From assembly GCF_003590795.1 (NCBI RefSeq), contig NZ_QYUL01000002.1:372001-436000 (forward strand): a stretch of 64,000 nucleotides of DNA, read 5' to 3'. Shown here piece by piece: positions 41,212 to 50,275 of the stretch. The stretch's first letter is position 1, and every line of letters begins with the position of its first letter. The notes under the pieces are model-generated. The model saw nothing but the letters and a program-made list of their open reading frames with translations. It was not told the DNA's origin and searched no databases. This DNA comes from Azospirillum cavernae (GTDB lineage: Bacteria > Pseudomonadota > Alphaproteobacteria > Azospirillales > Azospirillaceae). The position numbers and the translations under genes were made by a program.

Positions 41212-41874
41212 ATGACCATCATCGATGGGCAAGCGCCCTTGAAACGGCTGTTGGTCAACGGCCCGAAGGGGGGCGTCGGCAAGACCACCCTCAGCCGCAA
41301 CATCGCGGTGGCGGCAGCGCTGGATGGCTGCTCCGTCGCGACGCTCGATCTCGACCCGCAGCGCAGCCTGACCAAATGGTTCGCCAAGCGTCCCGACGGC
41401 ATGGCCCCGATCACCCATTTCGAGGCGGGCATGACCCCCGCCGACATCCGCGCCGCGCTGGTCGGCATCAAGGGCTTCGATCTTCTGGTGATCGACACGC
41501 CACCCTCCATCGAGGATCACCCGGAGGAGTTCAAGCTGTTGGCGCTGTCGTCCGACCTGATCGTCGTGCCCACCGGCCAGTCCGACGATGATCTGGATTC
41601 GGTGCGCCCCTGGATGCGCTTTGTCCGCCGTTACGGCAAGAACGCCGCCTTCGTGATGAACCGGGTGAAGCCGCGCACGCGGGGCTTCACCGAGGCGCAG
41701 CGCAAGCTGTTGGGCGATGGGCGGATCTGCCCGGTCGAGGTGCCGGATTACGAAGACATCCAATTCACCGCCGGGCGCGGCCTGGGGCTGCTGGAGTTGA
41801 AGGGCGGCAAGGGCATCGAGCATGTCGCCGGGGTGTGGGCCTTTGTCCGTCACGAGCTGGAGTTGGGGCAATGA
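41212..41874 (+). CDS. parA: ParA-family partition ATPase
   Basis: 220 residues from ATG at 41212 (MTIIDGQAPLKRLLVNGPKGG), with AAGGA 6-10 bases upstream. Deviant Walker A KGGVGKTTLSRNIAVAAALDG is near residue 20, LDLDPQRSLTKW (A' motif) near 50, and LLVIDTPPSIED (Walker B) near 95. It is the short type without the N-terminal helix-turn-helix of P1 ParA, so autoregulation would need the partner protein. The stop overlaps the start of the next gene by 4 bases. It moves replicon copies apart on the nucleoid. Confidence 0.9.
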   Translation: MTIIDGQAPLKRLLVNGPKGGVGKTTLSRNIAVAAALDGCSVATLDLDPQRSLTKWFAKRPDGMAPITHFEAGMTPADIRAALVGIKGFDLLVIDTPPSIEDHPEEFKLLALSSDLIVVPTGQSDDDLDSVRPWMRFVRRYGKNAAFVMNRVKPRTRGFTEAQRKLLGDGRICPVEVPDYEDIQFTAGRGLGLLELKGGKGIEHVAGVWAFVRHELELGQ

Positions 41875-42437
41875 GCGGCTTCAAGCAGGTTTCCAAGGCG
41901 CAGGCCCGCCGTCACATGGCGGTGGATGAGCGGATCGAGCGGATGGCCGAAGCGCCGCTGGATCTGCTGCTGCGCGAAGAGTTCGTCCATGAAATCGCCA
42001 CGCTGTGGCGCAGCGCTCAGGAAAAATTCCTGCTGATCGGGCGCTATCTGGTGCAGGCGCGCCAGCGGCTGCCGCATGGCGAATTTCAGGCGATGGTCGA
42101 AAACGAACTGCCCTTCGGCTATCAGGTCGCCTATCAGCTCCGCATGGTGGCCGAGGCGGTGGACAGCGGGCGTTTGCCGGGCGCCAAGCTGCCGCCCAGC
42201 TACGCCACGGTTTACCAATTGGCGACGCTGACCACCGAACAGCTTCGCTTGGCCGACCAGCGCAACCTGATCCGCCCGGACGTGACGCGGCCCGAGATCG
42301 TCCGCTTCAAGCGCGATTTGCGGGAAACCGCCATGCCCGCGCCCGACCAGCGCGAGGCGTTGATCGCCGAACGCGACCAGTTGCGCGCCCGTCTGGCGGT
42401 GATCGAAGCCGCGTTGGAGTCGTTGGGCGAGGTCTGA
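41871..42437 (+). CDS. Small ParA-partner protein (ParB position, DUF3102-like)
   Basis: 188 residues, start overlapping the parA stop (ATGA). It does not look like ParB: no RXXR/ParB-N box. The middle, FLLIGRYLVQARQRLPHGEFQAMVENELPFGYQVAYQLRMVAEAV near residues 50-95, resembles the DUF3102 helical DNA-binding type. A coiled-coil-like C-terminus (REALIAERDQLRARLAVIEAAL) suggests dimerisation. Gene order and coupling make it the centromere-binding adaptor; the 26-bp palindrome before parA is its natural target. The function is inferred. Confidence 0.7.
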   Translation: MSGFKQVSKAQARRHMAVDERIERMAEAPLDLLLREEFVHEIATLWRSAQEKFLLIGRYLVQARQRLPHGEFQAMVENELPFGYQVAYQLRMVAEAVDSGRLPGAKLPPSYATVYQLATLTTEQLRLADQRNLIRPDVTRPEIVRFKRDLRETAMPAPDQREALIAERDQLRARLAVIEAALESLGEV

Positions 42438-42459
42438 GGCTGGACCGAAGGGACGGGCG

Positions 42460-43368
42460 ATGCTGGATCTGAAAGCGCTGGAAACCTTCATCTGGACCAT
42501 GCGGTTGGGCGGCTTTCGCAAGGCGGCGGAGCGTTTGAACACCACGCAGCCCGCCATTTCCGCCCGCATCGCCCAGCTTCAGGACGAGTTGGGTGTGTTG
42601 CTGTTTGAACGGGTCGGGCGGCGGGTCGCCCCCACCCCACAGGCGATGGTTCTGCTGACCTACGCCGAACGGATGATGGCCTTGCGCGCCGAACTGCTGG
42701 ACGCGGTGGCCGACCGCCAGGCGATCCGGGGCGTCATTCGGCTGGGGGTGGCCGAGACGGTGGTTCACACCTGGCTCAGCCGCCTGATCGAACGGTTGAA
42801 CGCGCTATACCCCGCCGTGTCGCTGGAGATCGAGGTGGAAACCTCGCCCAGCCTGCGCGAGGCGCTGTTGCGGCATGAAATCGACATCGCGGTGATGCTG
42901 GGGTCCTACACCGACATCCGCTTCAAAACCGTGCCGGTTGGCAATTACCCGTTGGGTTGGGTGGTCAGCCCGGCGCTGAATCTGCCGCCGGAGCCGGTTT
43001 CTCTGCACGAGCTGTCGGCTTGGCCGATCATCACCTTTTCCCGCACCACCCAGCCCTATGGGGTGATCCGCGAGTTGTTTTCCTCGCAAGGGATTCCGGT
43101 GCGGATGTTCGGCAACAGCTCGCTGGCCAGCGTGGTGCGGATGGCGCTGGATTCCGTTGGGGTCAGCGTCATCCCCATCGCCATCGTCCAGCGGGAATTG
43201 ACCAACGGAACGTTGCGGCTGATCCGTTCGCAGTCGCCGCTGCCGGATCTGTCCTTCTCCGCCGCCTACCCGGCCAACCACGACAACCACATGGCGGCCA
43301 TCGTCGCGCAGCTCGCGGTTGAGGTGGCGACCGACTATGGCGCGTTGGGGCCTGAGTCGGGCGATTGA
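42460..43368 (+). CDS. LysR-family regulator, probable activator of the downstream transporter operon
   Basis: 302 residues, ATG at 42460. Helix-turn-helix ALETFIWTMRLGGFRKAAERLNTTQPAISARIAQLQDELG is near residues 5-44. The effector domain includes GVIRLGVAETVVHTWLSRLIERL near 90. It lies directly upstream of the Liv-type operon in the same orientation, with a TTGATA-N9-TATCAA repeat straddling its stop codon. It probably responds to the compound the operon imports. Confidence 0.88.
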   Translation: MLDLKALETFIWTMRLGGFRKAAERLNTTQPAISARIAQLQDELGVLLFERVGRRVAPTPQAMVLLTYAERMMALRAELLDAVADRQAIRGVIRLGVAETVVHTWLSRLIERLNALYPAVSLEIEVETSPSLREALLRHEIDIAVMLGSYTDIRFKTVPVGNYPLGWVVSPALNLPPEPVSLHELSAWPIITFSRTTQPYGVIRELFSSQGIPVRMFGNSSLASVVRMALDSVGVSVIPIAIVQRELTNGTLRLIRSQSPLPDLSFSAAYPANHDNHMAAIVAQLAVEVATDYGALGPESGD

Positions 43369-43385
43369 TAGAAATCCGTTATCAA
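43365..43385. promoter_or_regulatory. LysR-type binding site candidate
   Basis: TTGATA-N9-TATCAA, a 21-bp interrupted palindrome containing the T-N11-A core of LysR boxes. It overlaps the end of the LysR gene and lies about 140 bases before the first transporter gene; the gap 43369-43523 has no gene. Confidence 0.5.
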
Positions 43386-43523
43386 TCTGTATCAAAATAT
43401 TCGATTGGACGGCATCAGTACTGTTCGTGCCATCATCGGCTCAAGCGCACAATCATTTCAGCCGACAAGGCAGCGCCTCAGCCAACGACGAAAAACGACG
43501 GCACGAACAGAGGAGATTTTACG

Positions 43524-44849
43524 ATGCGGTTTACGGTTGCGAAGGCCAAGGGTCAACACGCCGCCACCCGCCGACAGACGATCACGCGGTTGATGGCGAC
43601 GGCGGCTTTGCTGGCGACCACCGCGCTGACCGGCCTGGGATTTGGCATGAGCAGCGCGCGGGCGGAGGACGAAATCCGCATCGGCGTGATCTACCCGCTG
43701 ACCGGGGCCGCCGCCTCGACCGGCGTGGAGCTGAAGGCCGCCGCCGAGCTGGCCGCCGCCATGGCGAACAAGGAGATCGCCACGCCGGACGGTCTGGTGG
43801 TGGGCGCGGGCATGCCCCATCTGAAGGGCGCCAAGATCAAGCTGATTTTCGGCGACCATCAGGGCAACCCGCAGGTGGGCGCGACGGAGGCCGAACGCCT
43901 CATCACCACCGAAAAGGTCGTGGCGCTGACTGGCGCCTATTTCTCCAACGTCACCGCCACCGCCAGCCAAGTGGCCGAGCGCTACGGCGTGCCGTTCCTG
44001 AACGGCGAATCCTCCTCGGCGTCGCTGACCCAGCGCAAATTCAAGTGGTTCTTCCGCACCACGCCGCACGACGATCTGTTCGTGACCAACTTCTTCACCT
44101 TCCTTGAGGAGATGGAGAAGAAGACCGGCAAGGAGCTGCGCACGCTGGGCCTGTTCAACGAAAACACGCTGTGGGGCAACGAAACCACCAAGCTCCAGGT
44201 CAAGCTGTCGGACGAGCGCAAGTTTAAGATCACGGAAAAGATCATCTACCCGGCCAAGACCACGCAAATGACGTCGGAGGTGCAGCGCCTGAAGGCCGCC
44301 AACCCGGCGGTCATCATGCAAAGCTCCTATCTCGGCGACGCCATCTTGTCGATGAAGACCTACAAGGAGTTGGGCTTCTCGCCGAGCATGCTGCTGGCCA
44401 ACGACGCCGGGTTCAACGACAGCGAGTTCCTCAAGACCCTGGGCAAGGACGGCGAATACATCATCAGCCGCGAGGTCTGGGCGCTCGATCAAGCCGAACG
44501 CAACCCGCTCATCAAAAAGGTCAACGACCTGATGCGCGAGCGGTCCGGCGTGAACTTCAACGGCAACTCGGCCCGCGCCTTCACCGGCATCGCCGTGCTG
44601 GCCGACGCCATCGACCGCGCCGGGTCGACCAAGCCTGAGGACATCCGCAAGGCCCTGCAAGAGACCAACATCCCGGCCAGCGGCCTGATTATGCCTTGGA
44701 AGGGCATCAAGTTCGACGCCAGCGGCCAGAACGAGCTTGGCCAGGGCATCATCGTGCAGGTCCAGGACGGCAAATACATGACCGTTTGGCCCTTCGACGT
44801 GGCGACCAAGGACATCGTGTTCCCGATGCCCGCTTGGGACAAGCGCTGA
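43524..44849 (+). CDS. Branched-chain-amino-acid/amide-type ABC transporter binding protein
   Basis: Periplasmic binding protein of the Liv family, 441 residues from ATG at 43524 with AGGAGA 8 bases upstream; the longer upstream frame is not used. The leader is long with TRRQTITRLM before the hydrophobic segment, which resembles a Tat signal, and ends near ARAEDEIRIG. The mature protein opens with IRIGVIYPLTGAAASTGVELKAAAELA, typical of type I periplasmic-binding folds. It heads a complete livHMGF set. The hydro-lyase and oxoprolinase genes downstream suggest an amino-acid-derived or amide ligand rather than leucine. Confidence 0.88.
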   Translation: MRFTVAKAKGQHAATRRQTITRLMATAALLATTALTGLGFGMSSARAEDEIRIGVIYPLTGAAASTGVELKAAAELAAAMANKEIATPDGLVVGAGMPHLKGAKIKLIFGDHQGNPQVGATEAERLITTEKVVALTGAYFSNVTATASQVAERYGVPFLNGESSSASLTQRKFKWFFRTTPHDDLFVTNFFTFLEEMEKKTGKELRTLGLFNENTLWGNETTKLQVKLSDERKFKITEKIIYPAKTTQMTSEVQRLKAANPAVIMQSSYLGDAILSMKTYKELGFSPSMLLANDAGFNDSEFLKTLGKDGEYIISREVWALDQAERNPLIKKVNDLMRERSGVNFNGNSARAFTGIAVLADAIDRAGSTKPEDIRKALQETNIPASGLIMPWKGIKFDASGQNELGQGIIVQVQDGKYMTVWPFDVATKDIVFPMPAWDKR

Positions 44850-44888
44850 GTTTCTGACGCTTTCACAGGGGCTTTGACGGGGGTGAGT

Positions 44889-45031
44889 CCCTCTCCCGAC
44901 GCGGGAGAGGGCGGCGCGATCCGCGCCGGTTGAGGGGGCTTTTCAGGATCGGCGCGTCCGGTCCCCGCCGTCCCCTCGCCCTTCCCATGCCATCGGGCAT
45001 GGCCCCCCTGCCTCTCCTAGACCGGGAGAGG
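44889..45031. repeat. Structured intergenic segment, degenerate palindromic repeat copy C
   Basis: Contains CCCTCTCCCG-ACG-CGGGAGAGGG (44889-44911), then a CATGCC/GGCATG hairpin and CCTCTCC...GGGAGAGG (45011-45031). Base composition and hairpin type match the repeats at 21675 and 48384, but the long terminal arms are not preserved. It fills the gap between the binding protein and livH. Confidence 0.5.
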
Positions 45032-45076
45032 TCCAGCAAAGCCCTTCGGCCCACCCTGTTTCATGGGGGCGCGGCA

Positions 45077-45943
45077 ATGACCGCCGACATTCTCCTTCAA
45101 GTGCTCGTCTCGGGCCTGCTGATCGGGCTGATCTACGCCCTGGTCGCGGTTGGCCTGACGCTGATCTACGGCGTGATGGACATCGTCAATTTCGCCCATG
45201 GCGAATTTCTCATGCTGGGCATGTACGCCAGCTTCTGGGCCTTCACCCTGTTCCACGTCGATCCGGTGATCGCGCTGCCCATCACGGCGGTGCTGCTGTT
45301 CGGGGTCGGCATCGTCGTCTATCAGACGGTCATCCGCCGGGTGTTGAAAGCGCCGATGCTCTCGCAGATTTTCGCGACCTTCGGCCTGATGATCCTGCTG
45401 CGCGGTTTGGCGCAATTCTTCTGGAAGCCCGATCACCGGCTGATCCCCGATTCTCTGGTCAGCGGCAACATCGCCCTGGGGCCGGTGCAGTTCGGTCTGC
45501 CGCAGGTGATCGCGGCGCTGGGGGCGGTGGGCGTCACCGGGGCCTTGTGGTTCTTCCTGCACCGCACCCGTCTCGGCACCGCGCTGGAGGCCACGGCGAT
45601 TGACCGCGAGGCCGCGACCCTGATGGGCATCGACGGTCAGAAGATGTTCGCCCTGGCCTGGGGCATCGGCGCCGCCTGCGCCGGGATCGCCGGTGGGTTG
45701 ATCGCCACCTTCTTCCCGATCTTCCCGGAGGTTGGCTCCAACTTCATCCTGATCGCCTTCGTCGTCGTCGTGTTGGGCGGGTTCGGCAGCGTCGCCGGCG
45801 CCTTTCTGGCGGGCATCATCGTCGGCCTGATCGAGGTGGTCGGCGGGTTTGTGATCGGCCCGGAATACAAGACCGCCATCGTGCTGTCGTTGCTGCTGAT
45901 CGTTCTGCTGGTGCGCCCGAAGGGCCTGATGGGGAAAGCGTGA
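45077..45943 (+). CDS. livH: Liv-type ABC transporter permease LivH
   Basis: Inner-membrane permease of 288 residues from ATG at 45077 (MTADILLQVLVSGLLIGLIYALVAVG). Eight or so hydrophobic segments. The N-terminal GLTLIYGVMDIVNFAHGEFLMLGMY is the LivH signature, and GIGAACAGIAGGLIATFF lies in the conserved loop region. The stop overlaps the livM start (TGATG). It forms the channel with LivM. Confidence 0.93.
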   Translation: MTADILLQVLVSGLLIGLIYALVAVGLTLIYGVMDIVNFAHGEFLMLGMYASFWAFTLFHVDPVIALPITAVLLFGVGIVVYQTVIRRVLKAPMLSQIFATFGLMILLRGLAQFFWKPDHRLIPDSLVSGNIALGPVQFGLPQVIAALGAVGVTGALWFFLHRTRLGTALEATAIDREAATLMGIDGQKMFALAWGIGAACAGIAGGLIATFFPIFPEVGSNFILIAFVVVVLGGFGSVAGAFLAGIIVGLIEVVGGFVIGPEYKTAIVLSLLLIVLLVRPKGLMGKA

Positions 45944-46941
45944 TGTCGAACCGACCCGTCCTTGAACCGCGCAAGGCCCTGGGAGCGCTCGCTCTTCTCG
46001 CCTTCGCCCTTGTTCTGCCGCTGAGCGTCAGCGATCCGTCGCGGCTGAACTTCTTTGTCCTCATCCTGATGGGCGCGCAAATGGGCGTCGCCTGGAACAT
46101 CGTCGGCGGCTACGCCGGGCAGGTCTCGCTGGGCCATGCGGTGTTCTATGGGATCGGCGCCTACACCTCGACCATGCTGGCCCTGTCGCTGGGGCTGTCG
46201 CCCTGGATCGGCATGTTGGCCGGTGGGCTGGTGGCGGTGGTCTTCGCGTTGGCCATGGGCTGGCCCTGCTTCCGCCTGAAGGGCCATTACTTCGCGATGG
46301 CCACCATCGCGGTGGCCGAGATCGTCCAGATCCTGGTGACGAACAGCGATTTCCTGGAAGGCGCCGTCGGCCTTTCGCTGCCGCTGGACCGCAGCGGTTG
46401 GGGCGCGATGGTCTTCCTGTCCAAGCTGCCCTACTACTACATCATCCTCGGCCTGCTGGTGGTGACGATCCTGGCGGCCTGGGCGATTGAGCGCAGCCAC
46501 ATCGGCTACTACTTCCGCGCCATCAAGGACGAGCCGGAAGCGGCCCGCGCGCTGGGCGTCAACCTGACCCGCTACAAGCTGATCGCGCTCAGCGTGTCGG
46601 CCTTCCTGACGGCGGTGGGCGGCAGCTTTTACGCCCAGAAGGAAATGTTCATCGATCCGGGTTCGGTCTTCGCCACCTCGATTTCGATCAAGATCGCGCT
46701 GGTCGCCATCCTGGGCGGCGTCGGCACCCTGATGGGGCCGGTGCTGGGCGCGGTGATCCTCATCACCATCGAGGAATACAGCCGGACCCTGTTCGGCAGC
46801 ACTGGGTCGGGCACCGACATGATCATCTACGCCCTGATGATTATTCTGGTGGCCGTGTTCAGCCCGGCGGGCGTCCTGGGACTTTTGCAGGATTTGCGCC
46901 GCCATCTGCCCGGTTCGGGCAAGACTTCGGAGACGCGCTGA
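45943..46941 (+). CDS. livM: Liv-type ABC transporter permease LivM
   Basis: 332 residues from ATG at 45943 overlapping the livH stop by one base; a GTG one codon earlier is also possible. Signature GYAGQVSLGHAVFYGIGAYTSTM is near residue 50, and the cytoplasmic ATPase-contact motif AIKDEPEAARALGVNLTRYKL near 200. About ten hydrophobic segments. The end overlaps the start of livG by one base, so livHMGF are tightly coupled. Confidence 0.93.
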   Translation: MSNRPVLEPRKALGALALLAFALVLPLSVSDPSRLNFFVLILMGAQMGVAWNIVGGYAGQVSLGHAVFYGIGAYTSTMLALSLGLSPWIGMLAGGLVAVVFALAMGWPCFRLKGHYFAMATIAVAEIVQILVTNSDFLEGAVGLSLPLDRSGWGAMVFLSKLPYYYIILGLLVVTILAAWAIERSHIGYYFRAIKDEPEAARALGVNLTRYKLIALSVSAFLTAVGGSFYAQKEMFIDPGSVFATSISIKIALVAILGGVGTLMGPVLGAVILITIEEYSRTLFGSTGSGTDMIIYALMIILVAVFSPAGVLGLLQDLRRHLPGSGKTSETR

Positions 46942-47660
46942 TGAACGCTCCCCCTCTCTTGGCCGTGGACGGCCTGGGCAAGGCCTTTGACGGTCTGGTC
47001 GCCAACCGCGACATCAGCTTCATCATCCACCACGCCGAAATCGTCGGCCTGATCGGCCCCAACGGGGCGGGCAAGACGACGCTGTTCAACTGTCTGGCCG
47101 GGTTCCACACCCCGACCACCGGGCGCATCAGCTTCGAGGGCCAGGACATCACCGGCACGACGCCGGAAGCGGCGGCGGCGCTCGGCATCGCCCGCACCTT
47201 CCAGATCGTCCGCATCTTCCATTCGATGACGGCGTTGGAAAATGTGATGGTCGGCGCGATGCTGCGCAGCAAGCGGGTGGCCGACGCGCGATACCGGGCC
47301 GAACAGGAGTTGGCCTTCGTCGGGCTGTCGCACCGGGCCGACAATCAGGCGTCGGATTTGACGGTGTCGGAGCAAAAGCGGCTGGAGGTCGCCCGCGCGC
47401 TCGCCACCGAACCGAAGCTGATCCTTCTGGACGAGGTGATGGCCGGTCTGAACCAGACCGAGGTGCGCGAGGCCTCGCAACTCGTCCACCGCATCCACCA
47501 GCGCGGCATCGCCAGCATCATCGTGGAGCATGTGATGGAGGGCATCATGCCGATCGCCCATCGCATGCTGGTGTTGGATTACGGCGCGAAGATCGCCGAC
47601 GGCACCCCGGCGGAGATCGCCGAAAACCCGGCCGTCATCGCCGCCTATCTGGGGGAGTGA
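46941..47660 (+). CDS. livG: Liv-type ABC transporter ATPase LivG
   Basis: 239 residues. Walker A GPNGAGKTTLFNCLAG is near residue 38, signature-region LTVSEQKRLEVARALATEP near 140 (SEQ in place of SGGQ, as often seen in LivG), and Walker B LILLDEVMAGLN near 158. LivG supplies one ATPase half-site; LivF follows 4 bases later. Confidence 0.93.
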   Translation: MNAPPLLAVDGLGKAFDGLVANRDISFIIHHAEIVGLIGPNGAGKTTLFNCLAGFHTPTTGRISFEGQDITGTTPEAAAALGIARTFQIVRIFHSMTALENVMVGAMLRSKRVADARYRAEQELAFVGLSHRADNQASDLTVSEQKRLEVARALATEPKLILLDEVMAGLNQTEVREASQLVHRIHQRGIASIIVEHVMEGIMPIAHRMLVLDYGAKIADGTPAEIAENPAVIAAYLGE

Positions 47661-47664
47661 GACC

Positions 47665-48369
47665 ATGCTTGAGGTCCGCAACATCCAATCCAGCTACCGC
47701 CGCGTCCCCGCCATCCGCGACGTCAGCCTGACCCTGAACAAGGGCGAGATCGTCGCCATCGTCGGCGGCAACGGCAACGGCAAATCCACCACGCTGCGCG
47801 CCATCGCCGGTCTGAACGCGCTGGACGGCGGCTCGATCACCTTGAAGGGGCAGGATCTCTCCACCGTCCCGGCCCATGAGCGGGTCAAGAAGGGGCTGGT
47901 CCTGGTGCCGGAAGGCCGCCGCCTGTTCCCCCGCCTGACGGTCGAACAAAACCTGATGCTGGGCGGCTTCACCACGCAGGACGCGCACAAGCGGCAGGAA
48001 ACCATGCAATTCGCCTACGACACCTTCACGGTGCTGGGCGAACGCCGCCGCCAGCAGGCGGGCACCCTGTCGGGCGGCGAACAGCAATTGCTGGCCATGT
48101 GCCGGGGGCTGATGAGCCAGCCGGATCTGCTGATGCTCGACGAACCGTCCTGGGGCGTCGCGCCGAAGCTGGTGACGCGCATTTTCGAGACGATCCAACT
48201 CATCAGCCAACGCGGCATCACCATCCTGCTGGTCGAACAGAACATCCACCGCGCTTTGGAAATCGCCGACCGAGGCTATGTCATTCAGACGGGCCGCGTG
48301 GTGATGGAAGGCAGCGGCGCCGATCTGCTCGGCAACGACGAGGTGCGGCAGGCGTATTTGGGCATGTGA
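47665..48369 (+). CDS. livF: Liv-type ABC transporter ATPase LivF
   Basis: 234 residues. Walker A GGNGNGKSTTLRAIAGL is near residue 34, with Asn in place of the usual Ala/Ser before the GKS. The signature is LSGGEQQLLAMCRGLMSQP and Walker B LLMLDEPSWGVAP; the switch His is replaced in LLVEQNIHRALE as in other LivF proteins. Last gene of the transporter core; a large palindromic repeat separates it from the hydro-lyase gene. Confidence 0.93.
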   Translation: MLEVRNIQSSYRRVPAIRDVSLTLNKGEIVAIVGGNGNGKSTTLRAIAGLNALDGGSITLKGQDLSTVPAHERVKKGLVLVPEGRRLFPRLTVEQNLMLGGFTTQDAHKRQETMQFAYDTFTVLGERRRQQAGTLSGGEQQLLAMCRGLMSQPDLLMLDEPSWGVAPKLVTRIFETIQLISQRGITILLVEQNIHRALEIADRGYVIQTGRVVMEGSGADLLGNDEVRQAYLGM

Positions 48370-48383
48370 GCGCTCTTCCGGTT

Positions 48384-48488
48384 GCCCCCTCCCCAAACCC
48401 TCCCCCGCGTTGCGGGAGAGGGGGCCTTGCGGAGAACCGGCATCCGTCCCCTCCACCGCCGCAGGCGGGGGAGGGTTAGGGAGGGGGC
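48384..48488. repeat. Dispersed intergenic palindromic repeat, copy B (105 bp)
   Basis: Begins GCCCCCTCCCCAAACCCTCC and ends with the near-exact inverse (GGGTTAGGGAGGGGGC). The inner hairpin CCCCCGC-GTT-GCGGGAGAGGGGG matches that of copy A at 21675-21787. It lies between livF and the hydro-lyase gene. Confidence 0.75.
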
Positions 48489-48542
48489 TTTCGAAGCCTG
48501 CCTTTTTGATCCCATGGACCACCCAACCCCGGAACTCCATCC

Positions 48543-49325
48543 ATGACCATTCTCTCCGCCGCCGCTGAACGCCTCCGCATCCGTTCGGGCGCCTATTCCG
48601 GGCAGACCGCCGGGTTGGCGCGCGGGCATGTTCAGGCGAACCTCGCCATTCTGCCCGCCGATTGGGCGGGGGATTTCCTGCGCTTCTGCCAGGCCAACCC
48701 GAAGCCCTGCCCGCTGCTGGCGGTGTCGGAGGTTGGCGACCCGACCTTGCCGACGCTGGGCGCCGGCATCGACATCCGCACCGACGTGCCGCGTTACCGC
48801 GTCTACCGGGACGGCGTGTTGATGGACGGCCCGACCGACATCACCGACCTGTGGCGCGACGATTTCGTCAGCTTCCTGATCGGCTGCTCCTTCTCCTTTG
48901 AGGAAGCCCTGTTGGCCGACGGCGTGCCGGTGCGCCATGTCGAGCTGAACCGGAATGTGCCGATGTACGAAACCAACATCGACTGCGTCCCCGCCGGGCG
49001 CTTCTCCGGCAAGATGGTGGTGTCGATGCGGCCGATGACGCCGCGCGACGCCATCCGGGCCATTCAGATCACCTCGCGCTTTCCCTCGGTCCATGGCGCG
49101 CCGGTGCATTTCGGCGATCCCGCCGCCATCGGAATCCGCGACATCGCCGACCCCGAGCATGGCGAGGCGGTTCCCATCGCGCCGGGCGAGGTGCCGGTGT
49201 TCTGGGCCTGCGGGGTGACGCCACAGGTCGCGATCCGCACCGCCCGCCCGCCCATCGCCATCACCCACAGCCCGGGAACCATGCTCATCACCGATCTTCT
49301 GAACACGCATTTGTCAGTCTTGTAA
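48543..49325 (+). CDS. Putative hydro-lyase (DUF1445, D-glutamate-cyclase-like family)
   Basis: 260 residues. The family is recognised from [26 protein letters not shown] at the N-terminus, [21 protein letters not shown] near residue 115, [30 protein letters not shown] near 160, and FWACGVTPQ with [12 protein letters not shown] at the C-terminus. Mammalian homologues dehydrate D-glutamate to 5-oxo-D-proline. Bacterial members often sit with oxoprolinase genes, as here (pxpBCA follow), so handling of 5-oxoproline or D-glutamate is the sensible guess. The bacterial reaction is not established from sequence. Confidence 0.88.
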   Translation: MTILSAAAERLRIRSGAYSGQTAGLARGHVQANLAILPADWAGDFLRFCQANPKPCPLLAVSEVGDPTLPTLGAGIDIRTDVPRYRVYRDGVLMDGPTDITDLWRDDFVSFLIGCSFSFEEALLADGVPVRHVELNRNVPMYETNIDCVPAGRFSGKMVVSMRPMTPRDAIRAIQITSRFPSVHGAPVHFGDPAAIGIRDIADPEHGEAVPIAPGEVPVFWACGVTPQVAIRTARPPIAITHSPGTMLITDLLNTHLSVL

Positions 49326-49375
49326 TTCGGCTCGCCTCTTCGTGGTTCCATCAGTCCCCTCCGCAGAAGAGGGGA

Positions 49376-49395
49376 ATCGCGAACAAAGACTCCAT
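49376..49395 (+). repeat. Isolated iteron-like copy
   Basis: ATCGCGAACAAAGACTCCAT matches the origin iteron consensus ATCGCGRGC-N5-CTCCAT at all but one defined position. It lies 30 bases before the family-3 binding-protein start, about 10 kb from the origin. Confidence 0.65.
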
Positions 49396-49424
49396 CGATC
49401 CGACGAACAGCGGAGGCTCCTTCC

Positions 49425-50189
49425 ATGTCCCACATCAGCAAGACCGGCGTCCTCGCCACGACCATGCTCGCCACCGGCCTTTTCACGGCCTTGCCCGCGT
49501 CCGCCGACGCGCTGCGCATGGTGGCGCTCAGCTTTCCGCCCTTGATCTACGACGACGGCGGCAAACCGGCGGGCATCGCCTATGAGATCGTCACCGAGGC
49601 GATGAAGACGGCCGGTCACACCGTGTCGGTGGAGATCATGCCCTGGGCGCGCGCGCTCGACACGGTGAAGGAGGGCGGGGCCGACGCCATCTTCACCGCC
49701 TACAAGACTCCCGAACGCGAGCAGTTCCTGAATTATTCGACGGAGGTTCTGGTCCCGCAGGTGGTGTCCTTCTTCGTCACCAAGGATTCGGCCATCACCT
49801 TCGACGGCGATCTGACCAAGCTGGGCAAGGCCAAGATCGGCGTGGTCAACCAGATCAGCTACGGGTCGGTGATCGACGAGGCCATCAAGAGCGGCGTTCT
49901 GGCCAACGTCGAGAAATCGAACGACAGCGACAGCAACGTGAAAAAGCTGCTGTCGGGCCGGTTCGACGTGATGCCCAGCAACCGCTACGTCGCCCAGTAT
50001 TTCCTGAAGCAGCAAGGCGCGCTGGATCAGGTGAAGGAACTGACGCCGGAGGCGCAAAACCTGCCCAGCTACATCGCCTTCACCAAGGCCCGCGACACCG
50101 CCAAGCTGCGCGCCGATTTCGACGCCGGGGTGGCGGCGATGAAGGCCAGCGGCGCTTATCAGCAGGTTCTCGACAAATACGCGCGCTGA
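49425..50189 (+). CDS. Family-3 extracellular solute-binding protein
   Basis: 254 residues with an Sec leader (MSHISKTGVLATTMLATGLFTALPASADA, cleavage after ASA). The mature protein starts LRMVALSFPPLIYDDGGKPAGIAYEIVTEAM, the polar-amino-acid-binding (PBPb) fold. No permease or ATPase of the matching His/Glu transporter type is nearby, so it is either an orphan receptor feeding the Liv system or a partner of a transporter encoded elsewhere. Position just before pxpBCA suggests 5-oxoproline or a related amino acid as ligand. Confidence 0.85.
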   Translation: MSHISKTGVLATTMLATGLFTALPASADALRMVALSFPPLIYDDGGKPAGIAYEIVTEAMKTAGHTVSVEIMPWARALDTVKEGGADAIFTAYKTPEREQFLNYSTEVLVPQVVSFFVTKDSAITFDGDLTKLGKAKIGVVNQISYGSVIDEAIKSGVLANVEKSNDSDSNVKKLLSGRFDVMPSNRYVAQYFLKQQGALDQVKELTPEAQNLPSYIAFTKARDTAKLRADFDAGVAAMKASGAYQQVLDKYAR

Positions 50190-50201
50190 CCCGCGCCTGA
50201 A

Positions 50202-50236
50202 GCGCGCTGGGGGCGGACCCTCCACCCCCAGCGCGC
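50202..50236 (+). other. Intercistronic hairpin after the family-3 binding protein
   Basis: GCGCGCTGGGGG and CCCCCAGCGCGC pair perfectly over 12 bases around an 11-base loop. No clear T-run follows. As with the hairpin after the sugar-binding protein at the left end, it may stabilise the binding-protein message. Confidence 0.6.
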
Positions 50237-50275
50237 CCCTCATCCCATTCCCTTTCTCGTTCCTTGGGACCGACC

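Noticed and set aside
43365-43523. Longer N-terminus for the Liv-type binding protein
   Set aside because: The upstream in-frame start would put 53 polar residues before the signal peptide and overlap the LysR gene end; the ATG at 43524 has a good AGGAGA site.
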